Below, in pieces: positions 1-5,838 of a stretch of 5,838 nucleotides of DNA; position 1 is the first letter of the stretch; each line of letters begins with the position of its first letter. The translations under genes and the position numbers were made by a program. This DNA comes from Marinosulfonomonas sp. (lineage in GTDB: Bacteria > Pseudomonadota > Alphaproteobacteria > Rhodobacterales > Rhodobacteraceae), in the NCBI GenBank assembly GCA_026989405.1, contig JALSJL010000049.1, positions 1 to 5,838 on the forward strand. Reading direction: 5' to 3'. Under the pieces are notes generated by a model that searched no databases, had not been told where the DNA came from, and saw only the letters and a list, made by a program, of their open reading frames with translations.

Positions 1-2672
1 CTGACCATCATCAGCGCCATGTCGCCCACCACCTTGGAACTGGGCGTCACCTTGACGATATCGCCGAACATCCGGTTGGCATCGGCATAGGCCTGGGCGA
101 CCTCGTGCCAGCGCTCTTCCAGCCCGAGCGCGCGGGCCTGGGCCTTGAGGTTGGTGAACTGGCCGCCGGGCATCTCGTGCAGATACACTTCGCTGGCCGG
201 CGCCTCGATGCCGCTTTCGAAGGCGGCATACTGGTGGCGCACCGCTTCCCAGTAGTTCGACAGCTCGCGGATGGCGCCGATGTCAAGCCCGGTGTCGCGT
301 TCCGTGTGGCGCAGCGCTTCGACGATCGAGCCCAGACAGGGCTGGCTGGTGCCGCCCGACATGGCGTCCATCGCCGCATCCACCGCATCCACCCCGGCCT
401 CGGCCGCGGCCAGAACCGTGGCCCCGGCGATGCCGGATGTGTCGTGGGTGTGGAAATGGATCGGCAGGCCGACCTCGTCCTTCAGGGCCTTGACCAGAAC
501 CCGGGCCTGCGCCGGTTTCAGCAGCCCGGCCATGTCCTTGAGGCCCAGCACATGGGCGCCGGCGGCGCGCAGCTCCTTGCCCATGCCGACATAGTATTTC
601 AGGTCGTATTTCGCCCGGTCCGGGTCGAAGATGTCGCCGGTGTAGCAGATCGTGCCCTCGCAGACCTTGCCGGCCTCGATCACCGCGTCCATCGCCACGC
701 GCATGTTTTCGACCCAGTTCAGGCTGTCGAAAACCCGGAACACATCGACCCCGGTTTTCGCGGCGCGGGCCACGAAGAACTGCACGACGTTGTCGGGATA
801 GTTGGTATAGCCGACGCCGTTGGAGGCGCGCAGCAGCATCTGCGTCATCACGTTCGGCAGGCGCTTGCGAATGTCGCGCAGCCGCTGCCAGGGGCATTCC
901 TGCAGGAAACGGTAGGCCACATCGAAGGTCGCGCCGCCCCAGCATTCAACGGAGAACAGGCCGGGCAGGTTGGCGGAATAGGCCGGGGCGGCCTGGATCA
1001 GGTCGATCGAGCGCATGCGTGTCGCCAGCAGCGACTGGTGCCCGTCGCGCATGGTGGTGTCGGTGATCAGCAGCCGCTCTTGCGCCGCCATCCAGTCGGC
1101 CACGGCCTGCGGCCCTTTTTCGTCGAGGATCTGCCGCGTGCCGGGGGGCGGCAGGTCGGATATCAGCGCCGGAACGCGCGGCACCCGTGCCTGCGCATGC
1201 GGGCGGGGGCGGCCCTCGGTTTCCGGGTGGCCGTTGATGGTGATGTCGGCAAGATAGGTCAGGATCTTGGTGGCCCGGTCGCGCCGCTTGCGGAACTCGA
1301 ACAGTTCCGGCGTTTCGTCGATGAACCTGGTGGTGTATTCGTTGGCCAGAAAGGTCGGGTGTTTCAGCAGGTTCTCGACGAATGCGATATTGGTCGCCAC
1401 GCCGCGAATGCGAAATTCGCGCAGCGCCCGGTCCATCCGGTGAATGGCGGCTTCGGGGGTCTGCGCCCAGGCGGTGACCTTTTCCAGCAGGCTGTCGTAG
1501 TAGCGGGTGATCACCGCGCCCGAATAGGCGGTGCCGCCGTCCAGGCGTATCCCCATGCCGGTGGCGCCGCGATAGGCGGTGATGCGGCCGTAGTCGGGGA
1601 TGAAGTTGTTGGTCGGGTCTTCACTGGTGATGCGGCATTGCAGCGCGTGGCCGAACAGTTTCACGTCGGACTGGCCGGGCGTGCCCGTGGCTTCGGCCAG
1701 CGTCTTGCCCTCGGTGATCAGGATCTGTGCGGCGACGATGTCGATGCCGGTGACTTCTTCGGTCACGGTATGTTCCACCTGCACCCGCGGGTTGACCTCG
1801 ATGAAGTAGAATTCGTCGCTGTCCATGTCCATCAGGAACTCGACCGTGCCGGCGCACTGGTAGTTCACATGCTGGCAGATGCGCTTGCCCAGTTCGCAGA
1901 TGTGGGTGCGTTGTTCCTGCGTCAGGTAGGGCGCCGGGGCGCGTTCGACGACCTTCTGGTTGCGCCGCTGGACCGAACAGTCGCGCTCCCACAGGTGGTA
2001 GATCTCGCCGCGCCGGTCGCCGAGGATCTGCACTTCGACATGGCGCGCGCGCTGGATCATCTTTTCCAGGTAGCCCTCGCCGTTGCCGAAGGCCGCCTCG
2101 GCCTCGCGCCGGCCTTCCTTGACCATGTCCTCAAGCTGGTCGGGGCCGAGGATCGGGCGCATGCCGCGCCCGCCGCCGCCCCAACTGGCCTTGAGCATCA
2201 GCGGGTAGCCGACCGTCTCGGCCTGGCGGGCGATTTCTTCCATGTCGTCGCCCAGCACATCGGTTGCCGGGATCACCGGCACGCCGGCTTCGATGGCGAC
2301 GCGCCGCGCGCTGGCCTTGTCGCCAAGCGCGCGCATGGTTTCGGCGCGCGGGCCGATGAAGGCGATGCCGGCGGCCTCGCAGGCGTCGACGAAATCGGGG
2401 TTTTCGCTGAGCAGGCCGTAGCCCGGGTGGATCGCATCGGCCCCGCTTTGGCGCGCGATGCGGATGATTTCGTCGATGCTGAGATAGGCCGCGACGGGGC
2501 CGAGCCCCTCGCCGATGCGATAGGCTTCGTCCGCCTTGAAGCGGTGCAGCGAAAGCTTGTCTTCCTCGGCATAGACCGCGACCGTGCGTTTGCCCAGTTC
2601 ATTGGCCGCGCGCATCACGCGGATGGCGATCTCGCCACGGTTGGCCACAAGGATTTTCTTGAAGTCCGGCAT
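1..2672 (-). CDS. pyc: Pyruvate carboxylase, N-terminal 890 residues (partial, runs off left edge)
   Basis: This biotin-dependent cytoplasmic enzyme carboxylates pyruvate to oxaloacetate using ATP and bicarbonate, replenishing the TCA cycle. The frame is open from ATG at 2672 (MPDFKKILVANRGEI) to the window edge. Biotin carboxylase domain, about 1-450: ATP-grasp glycine loop G165-G168 after K161, C232 and K240 in ERDCSVQRRNQKVVE, E292/N294/R296/E300 in EVNPRVQVEH, and R347 in LQCRITSEDP. Carboxyltransferase domain, about 530-810: R542-D543 in RDGHQSLLATR, the carboxylated metal-ligand lysine K712 in GLKDMAGL, H741 and H743 in HFHTHD, and T876 in KVTPSSK. From memory, these fall a constant six residues before R. 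etli numbering (D549, K718, H747/H749, T882). That enzyme is about 1150 residues, so roughly 260 residues, including the biotinyl domain, are missing only because of the window edge. No frameshift was seen. The one oddity is Gly544 in a motif usually read as RDAHQSL. GGGAG six bases upstream supports the start. Confidence 0.98.
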   Translation of the reverse strand, partial: MPDFKKILVANRGEIAIRVMRAANELGKRTVAVYAEEDKLSLHRFKADEAYRIGEGLGPVAAYLSIDEIIRIARQSGADAIHPGYGLLSENPDFVDACEAAGIAFIGPRAETMRALGDKASARRVAIEAGVPVIPATDVLGDDMEEIARQAETVGYPLMLKASWGGGGRGMRPILGPDQLEDMVKEGRREAEAAFGNGEGYLEKMIQRARHVEVQILGDRRGEIYHLWERDCSVQRRNQKVVERAPAPYLTQEQRTHICELGKRICQHVNYQCAGTVEFLMDMDSDEFYFIEVNPRVQVEHTVTEEVTGIDIVAAQILITEGKTLAEATGTPGQSDVKLFGHALQCRITSEDPTNNFIPDYGRITAYRGATGMGIRLDGGTAYSGAVITRYYDSLLEKVTAWAQTPEAAIHRMDRALREFRIRGVATNIAFVENLLKHPTFLANEYTTRFIDETPELFEFRKRRDRATKILTYLADITINGHPETEGRPRPHAQARVPRVPALISDLPPPGTRQILDEKGPQAVADWMAAQERLLITDTTMRDGHQSLLATRMRSIDLIQAAPAYSANLPGLFSVECWGGATFDVAYRFLQECPWQRLRDIRKRLPNVMTQMLLRASNGVGYTNYPDNVVQFFVARAAKTGVDVFRVFDSLNWVENMRVAMDAVIEAGKVCEGTICYTGDIFDPDRAKYDLKYYVGMGKELRAAGAHVLGLKDMAGLLKPAQARVLVKALKDEVGLPIHFHTHDTSGIAGATVLAAAEAGVDAVDAAMDAMSGGTSQPCLGSIVEALRHTERDTGLDIGAIRELSNYWEAVRHQYAAFESGIEAPASEVYLHEMPGGQFTNLKAQARALGLEERWHEVAQAYADANRMFGDIVKVTPSSKVVGDMALMMV

Positions 2673-2678
2673 GCATTT

Positions 2679-2683
2679 CTCCC
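2679..2683 (-). promoter_or_regulatory. Ribosome binding site of pyc
   Basis: The minus strand reads GGGAG here, six bases before the ATG at 2672. It decides between two overlapping ATGs in ATGCATG. The one at 2676 is out of frame with pyruvate carboxylase and too close to the Shine-Dalgarno, while 2672 opens the conserved frame. Confidence 0.8.
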
Positions 2684-2697
2684 GAGCAGTTGGCGCG

Positions 2698-2726
2698 CTT
2701 TTACGCATTTTCTGCACTGCAGTAAA
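2698..2726 (-). promoter_or_regulatory. Candidate sigma-70 promoter of pyc
   Basis: On the minus strand, TTTACT (2726-2721, four of six matches to TTGACA) lies 17 bases before TAAAAG (2703-2698, four of six matches to TATAAT). Transcription would start near 2691, giving a leader of about 19 bases that just contains the GGGAG site. The -35 hexamer lies inside a 19-bp near-palindrome, so a bound protein would be expected to block polymerase. This is inferred from spacing and hexamer match only. The 256-base gap from the upstream codirectional gene supports pyc having its own promoter. Confidence 0.45.
2708..2726. promoter_or_regulatory. 19-bp near-palindrome, candidate operator upstream of pyc
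   Basis: The pattern is TTTnCTGCAnTGCAGnAAA, centred on position 2717. Eight of nine base pairs across the dyad are complementary; the only mismatch is 2711/2723. The single-base centre and A/T flanks suit a dimeric helix-turn-helix repressor. It lies 36 bases upstream of the pyc start and covers the putative -35 hexamer. I do not recognise the cognate regulator. It differs from the TTTGCAAA-type sites I recall for acyl-CoA metabolism regulators in this group. Confidence 0.5.
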
Positions 2727-2748
2727 CGGGGCTGTGCACAATGGGGTT

Positions 2749-2773
2749 GCGCCGCGGGCCAGGCCCGCGGCGC
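2749..2773. repeat. Perfect 12-bp inverted repeat around one central base
   Basis: GCGCCGCGGGCC at 2749-2760 is mirrored exactly by GGCCCGCGGCGC at 2762-2773, with A2761 between. In RNA the innermost pairs would open into a small loop, leaving a very stable GC stem of about 10 pairs. Neither side has an immediate U-tract, so it is not a textbook Rho-independent terminator. It lies between the small exported-protein gene and pyc and could end read-through into pyc or act as a boundary element. Confidence 0.6.
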
Positions 2774-2776
2774 GCG

Positions 2777-2810
2777 GCCTCCGGCGGGGATATTTCGAAA
2801 AAAGAAGAAG
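2777..2810 (+). repeat. Rhodobacteraceae-type intergenic repeat (GCCTCCGGCGGGGATATTT with A/G-rich tail)
   Basis: GCCTCCGGCGGGGATATTT (2777-2795) is followed by CGAAAAAAGAAGAAG (2796-2810). The first part can fold as CCTC / GGGG around a CGGC loop followed by ATATTT, so it resembles a short terminator stem with a weak U-tract on the plus strand. I recall very similar elements scattered between genes in Rhodobacter, Paracoccus and Roseobacter genomes; this is memory, not a search. No plus-strand gene ends just upstream here, so a terminator role in this orientation is not obvious. Confidence 0.45.
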
Positions 2811-2847
2811 CCGGGTGTGCTTGCGCGTCGCGTGCCATGTGCAAGCT

Positions 2848-2874
2848 GGGCCGGCGGGTCAGCCTGGCCGGCCC
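2848..2874. repeat. GC-rich hairpin (8-bp perfect arms, 11-base loop)
   Basis: GGGCCGGC at 2848-2855 pairs perfectly with GCCGGCCC at 2867-2874. It sits 55 bases past the stop of the small exported-protein gene on the minus strand. With no adjacent U-run it is at best a weak terminator or an mRNA 3'-end stabilising stem. Confidence 0.35.
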
Positions 2875-2888
2875 TGGGCGGCTTCACG

Positions 2889-2910
2889 GCGCCCGGGTTT
2901 TCCGGGGCGC
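2889..2910 (-). terminator. Weak candidate terminator hairpin after the small exported-protein gene
   Basis: GCGCC-CGG (2889-2896) pairs with CCG-GGCGC (2902-2904 and 2906-2910) around a GTTTT loop, with G2905 bulged. It starts 18 bases after the TGA at 2931-2929, where an intrinsic terminator would be expected. No U-tract follows on the minus strand, so termination here is uncertain. Confidence 0.3.
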
Positions 2911-2928
2911 GCGCAAGCCGGTGGGGCG

Positions 2929-3438
2929 TCAGTTTTCCAGGGCGGCGGCAAGGGCCCGCGGGTCGTCAGCCCCGCCTTGCGCACGCACCGCCTTGTCGAT
3001 CAGGCGCGCGGCCACATAGGTGCGGGTTGCGGTGGCATCGGGAGGCATGCCGTAGCGGGCGGCATGGCGCGCAGCGAAAGAGCTGTCGCCGCCGCCGAGG
3101 AACAGGGAGCGTTCGCGCGCGCCGATGGCGGCCAGCGAAAACGCCCATGTCCCGGGGCCGGTTGGCGGCAGGGTGGCCGGGGCGATGGCGACGACGATCT
3201 GTGCTGTGGGCAGGGCCATGCCCGGCGCGATGATTTCCAGTTGCGAATCCAGCCCGCCAAGGTGGCCTTCCGAGGTTTCGTCGGGGTGGCCGTCGCGTTC
3301 GGATGAGGCCAGCAGGAAGGCCTGGCGCGCCGCCTGTTGTGCAGCTTCGGGCACGATCAGCACCACGGTGAACTCATGGGCTGCCGCGGCGTTTGCGATG
3401 AACAGCGCGGCCAGCATGCCGGCAAGATGTCGGATCAT
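2929..3438 (-). CDS. Small exported protein resembling a shortened type-1 periplasmic binding protein
   Basis: This complete 169-residue protein starts at ATG 3438 and ends at TGA 2931-2929. Residues 1-20 form a signal peptide: a short basic start (R3, H4), a hydrophobic core LAGMLAALFIA, and an AAAA^HE cleavage site. The product is therefore probably periplasmic, with a mature form near 149 residues. The mature N-terminus (FTVVLIVP, then a helix ending FLLASSERDG, then GGLDSQLEII) is laid out like the first strand-helix-strand of branched-chain amino acid binding proteins. The C-terminus (FAARHAARYGMPPDATATR, then YVAARLIDKAVRAQGG and DDPRALAAAL) resembles their last helices. Such proteins are normally about 350 residues, so most of the ligand-binding body seems absent. 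No transporter permease or ATPase gene is adjacent. GGAG seven bases upstream supports the start. Function is unknown; the fold assignment is my inference from pattern. Confidence 0.8.
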   Translation of the reverse strand: MIRHLAGMLAALFIANAAAAHEFTVVLIVPEAAQQAARQAFLLASSERDGHPDETSEGHLGGLDSQLEIIAPGMALPTAQIVVAIAPATLPPTGPGTWAFSLAAIGARERSLFLGGGDSSFAARHAARYGMPPDATATRTYVAARLIDKAVRAQGGADDPRALAAALEN

Positions 3439-3445
3439 TGGCGGT

Positions 3446-3449
3446 CTCC
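3446..3449 (-). promoter_or_regulatory. Ribosome binding site of the small exported-protein gene
   Basis: The minus strand reads GGAG, seven bases before the ATG at 3438. Spacing and sequence are good and fix the start that opens directly into the signal peptide. Another ATG at 3451 is out of frame. Confidence 0.65.
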
Positions 3450-3530
3450 ATTGCGGTCTGGGGGAGTGTGGCGGGTGAGGGGCCGGCGCACAAGCGCGGT
3501 GCCGGCGAAGGTGTTTTCAGGAAAAGGAGG

Positions 3531-3545
3531 GAACATTTGCCGAAC
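3531..3545. promoter_or_regulatory. LexA (SOS) box, GAAC-N7-GAAC
   Basis: GAAC at 3531-3534 and GAAC at 3542-3545 are separated by exactly seven bases (ATTTGCC). On the minus strand this is GTTC-N7-GTTC, the direct-repeat operator established for LexA in alphaproteobacteria, including Rhodobacter. The site lies 39 bases upstream of the uvrD ATG and 92 bases upstream of the divergent small gene. It is where a repressor of uvrD would be expected and could in principle affect both genes. Confidence 0.75.
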
Positions 3546-3572
3546 ATGCTTTTCCTTCCCGGCCTTGGGCGT

Positions 3573-3578
3573 TATGGT
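3573..3578 (+). promoter_or_regulatory. Possible -10 hexamer of uvrD, implying a leaderless transcript
   Basis: TATGGT matches TATAAT at four of six positions and ends six bases before the ATG at 3585, so transcription would begin at or next to the start codon. No Shine-Dalgarno precedes that ATG. The -35 region at the expected spacing (TTTTCC, 3550-3555) is poor, so the call is weak. The LexA box lies just upstream of this -35 region. Confidence 0.3.
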
Positions 3579-3584
3579 TGCGCC

Positions 3585-5838
3585 ATGAGCAGTTTCGACG
3601 AAAACGAGGCCTTCGAGGCCGCAACTTCCCTTTCGGGCCAGGCGATGGCGGCGCGCGGCGCGCCCTACCTGGAGGGTCTGAATCCAGCGCAGCGCGAGGC
3701 GGTGGAACATCTCGACGGGCCGGTGCTGATGCTGGCGGGCGCGGGCACCGGCAAGACCCGCGCCCTGACCACCCGGATTGCGCATCTGCTGCATTCGGGC
3801 CGCGCGCGCCCGAACGAAATTCTTGCCGTCACCTTCACCAACAAGGCCGCGCGCGAGATGAAAGAGCGGGTCGGGCACCTGCTGGGCGGAACCGTCGAAG
3901 GCATGCCCTGGCTTGGCACCTTTCACGCGATCAGCGTGAAGCTGCTGCGTCGGCACGCGGAACTCGTGGGGCTGAAATCCAATTTCACCATCCTCGACAC
4001 CGACGATCAGGTGCGCCTGCTGAAACAGCTGATCCAGGCCGCCGGCATCGACGACAAGCGCTGGCCGGCGCGCCAGCTGGCCCATATCATCGACAACTGG
4101 AAGAACCGCGCCTGGACGCCCGACAAGGTGCCGGCGGGCGAGGGCGCGGCCTTCAACAATGCCGCCATCGCGCTTTACGCGCAGTATCAGGAGCGGCTGA
4201 AGACCGTGAATGCCGCCGATTTCGGCGATCTGCTGCTGCATGTGGTGACGATCCTGCAGAGCCACGACGATATTCTGGAGCAATACCAGCGCTGGTTCCG
4301 CTATATCCTGGTGGACGAATACCAGGATACCAACGTCGCCCAGTACCTGTGGCTGCGGCTGTTGGCGGCAGGGCATCGCAACATCTGCTGCGTGGGCGAC
4401 GACGACCAGTCGATCTACGGCTGGCGCGGGGCCGAGGTGGGCAACATCCTGCGCTTCGAAAAGGATTTCCCCGGCGCCCATGTGGTGCGGCTGGAACAGA
4501 ACTACCGCTCGACCGGGCATATTCTGGCGGCGGCTTCGGGGGTCATTGCGCAAAACGCCGGGCGGCTGGGCAAGACGCTGTTCACCGAGGGCGACGATGG
4601 CGAAAAGATCCGCCTGATCGGCCATTGGGACGGCGAGGAGGAGGCGCGCTGGATCGGCGAGGAAATCGAGGCGATGCAGCGGGGCACGCGCGGGATGGAC
4701 CCGCTGTCGCTCGACCGGATGGCGATCCTCGTGCGCGCCAGCCACCAGATGCGCGCGTTTGAGGACCGGTTCCTGACCATCGGCCTGCCCTATCGCGTGA
4801 TCGGCGGCCCACGGTTCTACGAACGCATGGAGATCCGCGACGCCATGGCCTATTTCCGCGTCGCCGTCAGCCCCGACGACGACCTGGCGTTTGAGCGCAT
4901 CGTCAACACCCCGAAACGCGGGGTCGGTGGCAAGGCGCTGCAGACCATCCAGACGGTGGCGCGCGACAATGGCGTGTCGCTGCTGGACGGCGCGCGCATC
5001 GCCGCGGCCGAGGGTATCCTGAAAGGCAAGGCCAGGGGCGAGGTCGCACAACTGACAGCGGCGTTTGACCGCTGGCACGCCCGCGCGCTCGACCCGGCGC
5101 AGTCGCATATCGAACTGGCCGAGATGATCCTCGAGGAAAGCGGCTATACCCAGATGTGGGTCAACGACAAGACGCCCGAAGCGCCGGGGCGGCTGGAAAA
5201 CCTCAAGGAACTGGTCAAGGCGCTGGAGCAGTTCGACAACCTGCAAGGCTTCCTCGAACATGTCGCGCTGATCATGGACAACGAAAGCGACGATGGCGGC
5301 GAAAAGGTGTCGATCATGACGCTGCACGGCGCCAAGGGGCTGGAATTTCCCGCCGTGTTTCTGCCGGGCTGGGAAGACGGGCTGTTCCCGTCGCAACGCT
5401 CGATGGACGAAAGCGGGCTGAAGGGGCTCGAGGAAGAGCGCCGGCTCGCCTATGTGGGCATCACCCGGGCCGAGGAACTGTGCACCATATCCTTTGCCGC
5501 CAACCGGCTGGTCTATGGCCAGTGGCAGTCGCAGCTGCCCTCGCGCTTCATCGACGAGTTGCCGGGCGAACATGTCGAGGTGCTGACCCCGCCGGGGCTT
5601 TACGGCGGCGGCTACGGCGCGGCGGGGGGCTCAAACCTGGAAGAGCGCGCAAGCCGCGCCGATGGCTACGATTCCCCCGGCTGGAAGCGGCTGCAATCGC
5701 GCCAGAAACAATACGGGATCAGCCAGCCCCGCGAAACACGCGCCACGGTGATCGACCTTGACGCGGTCTCCGCCTTCACCGAGGGCGACCGGGTGTTTCA
5801 CCAGAAATTCGGCTACGGCCGCATCACGGCGATCGAGG
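3585..5838 (+). CDS. uvrD: ATP-dependent 3'-5' DNA helicase UvrD/PcrA (partial, runs off right edge)
   Basis: This superfamily 1A helicase unwinds DNA in nucleotide excision repair (removing the incised strand and UvrC) and mismatch repair, and acts at stalled RNA polymerase. The frame is open from ATG 3585 to the edge, 751 codons. All motifs are present in order: Q motif LNPAQR with Q36; Walker A AGAGTGKT with K57; Ia TFTNKAA 83-89; II VDEYQDTN with D244-E245; III GDDDQSIYGWRG 271-282; IV LEQNYRST 303-310; V TLHGAKGLEF 579-588; VI EEERRLAYVGITRA with R628. A glycine-rich linker (YGGGYGAAGGSN, 673-684) leads to GDRVFHQKFGYGRI (734-747), which resembles the Tudor-like C-terminal module of UvrD/PcrA. 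Only a short tail is therefore likely missing. The frame continues upstream through ATG 3546 and TTG 3537, but that stretch is rich in CTT, unlike the gene's CTG-dominated usage, and overlaps the LexA box, so 3585 is preferred. The name pcrA would be equally defensible. Confidence 0.96.
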   Translation, partial: MSSFDENEAFEAATSLSGQAMAARGAPYLEGLNPAQREAVEHLDGPVLMLAGAGTGKTRALTTRIAHLLHSGRARPNEILAVTFTNKAAREMKERVGHLLGGTVEGMPWLGTFHAISVKLLRRHAELVGLKSNFTILDTDDQVRLLKQLIQAAGIDDKRWPARQLAHIIDNWKNRAWTPDKVPAGEGAAFNNAAIALYAQYQERLKTVNAADFGDLLLHVVTILQSHDDILEQYQRWFRYILVDEYQDTNVAQYLWLRLLAAGHRNICCVGDDDQSIYGWRGAEVGNILRFEKDFPGAHVVRLEQNYRSTGHILAAASGVIAQNAGRLGKTLFTEGDDGEKIRLIGHWDGEEEARWIGEEIEAMQRGTRGMDPLSLDRMAILVRASHQMRAFEDRFLTIGLPYRVIGGPRFYERMEIRDAMAYFRVAVSPDDDLAFERIVNTPKRGVGGKALQTIQTVARDNGVSLLDGARIAAAEGILKGKARGEVAQLTAAFDRWHARALDPAQSHIELAEMILEESGYTQMWVNDKTPEAPGRLENLKELVKALEQFDNLQGFLEHVALIMDNESDDGGEKVSIMTLHGAKGLEFPAVFLPGWEDGLFPSQRSMDESGLKGLEEERRLAYVGITRAEELCTISFAANRLVYGQWQSQLPSRFIDELPGEHVEVLTPPGLYGGGYGAAGGSNLEERASRADGYDSPGWKRLQSRQKQYGISQPRETRATVIDLDAVSAFTEGDRVFHQKFGYGRITAIE

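Noticed and set aside
2733..2740. Palindrome TGTGCACA just upstream of the pyc promoter
   Set aside because: It is only 8 bp, does not extend, and is not part of a recognisable repeated half-site arrangement.
105..3233. A 1042-codon plus-strand open frame running opposite pyc and the small exported-protein gene
   Set aside because: It is exactly antisense to pyc, whose frame carries every catalytic motif. The translation is low-complexity, rich in Gly, Ala, His, Arg and Val, and spans two genes and the gap between them. High-GC codon bias produces such long shadows.
2584..3306. A 240-codon plus-strand frame across the pyc start and the 2673-2928 gap
   Set aside because: It overlaps the 5' end of pyc and most of the small gene in antisense, its product is Arg/Gly/Ala-rich, and it has no convincing ribosome site.
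3465..3493. Possible minus-strand promoter TTGTGC-17-CACACT for the small exported-protein gene
   Set aside because: The spacing is right but the -10 matches only three of six positions in GC-rich DNA, so it is not above chance.
3482..3506. Inverted repeat GCCGGCGC / GTGCCGGC with a 9-base loop in the divergent intergenic region
   Set aside because: It needs one G-T pairing and has no U-tract. Imperfect GC dyads of this size are common in DNA of this composition.
3578..4762. A 394-codon plus-strand frame overlapping the start of uvrD in another frame
   Set aside because: It gives Arg/Gly-rich sequence with no recognisable domain, while the frame from 3585 gives a continuous helicase. It is a shifted-frame shadow.
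3435..5573. A 712-codon minus-strand open frame opposite uvrD
   Set aside because: It is antisense to a helicase with all motifs intact, and its composition is that of a GC-bias shadow. It also overlaps the SOS box and the intergenic region.

Overview
The window reads as chromosomal DNA from a high-GC alphaproteobacterium, most likely of the Rhodobacteraceae (Rhodobacter/Paracoccus/Roseobacter type). This rests on strongly GC3-biased codon use, an R. etli-type single-chain pyruvate carboxylase, an alphaproteobacterial direct-repeat LexA site, and an intergenic element (GCCTCCGGCGGGGATATTT) of a kind I recall from that family. No mobile element, tRNA, rRNA, CRISPR array or sign of recent transfer was seen.

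Layout. (1) Positions 1-2672, minus strand: the first 890 codons of pyruvate carboxylase (pyc). The gene runs off the left edge, so the C-terminal biotin-carrier domain is outside the window. (2) Positions 2673-2928: a 256-base gap holding the pyc ribosome binding site, a candidate promoter overlapped by a 19-bp near-palindrome, a 12-bp perfect inverted repeat, the family-type repeat and two GC-rich hairpins. (3) Positions 2929-3438, minus strand: a small exported protein that looks like a shortened relative of branched-chain amino acid periplasmic binding proteins. (4) Positions 3439-3584: a 146-base divergent intergenic region with a perfect GAAC-N7-GAAC LexA box. (5) Positions 3585-5838, plus strand: uvrD, a UvrD/PcrA-type DNA helicase, 751 codons present and open at the right edge, probably lacking only a short tail.

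How they fit together. The window joins a central-metabolism gene (anaplerotic oxaloacetate supply) and a DNA-repair gene, with an uncharacterised small secreted protein between them. I see no single pathway or novel multi-gene system. The most informative signals are regulatory: an SOS box in front of uvrD, which could also act on the divergent small gene, and an unassigned palindromic operator over the putative pyc promoter. The most unusual protein is the short binding-protein-like product. Several very long antisense reading frames (up to 1042 codons opposite pyc, 712 opposite uvrD) are by-products of GC-rich codon bias and were not annotated.
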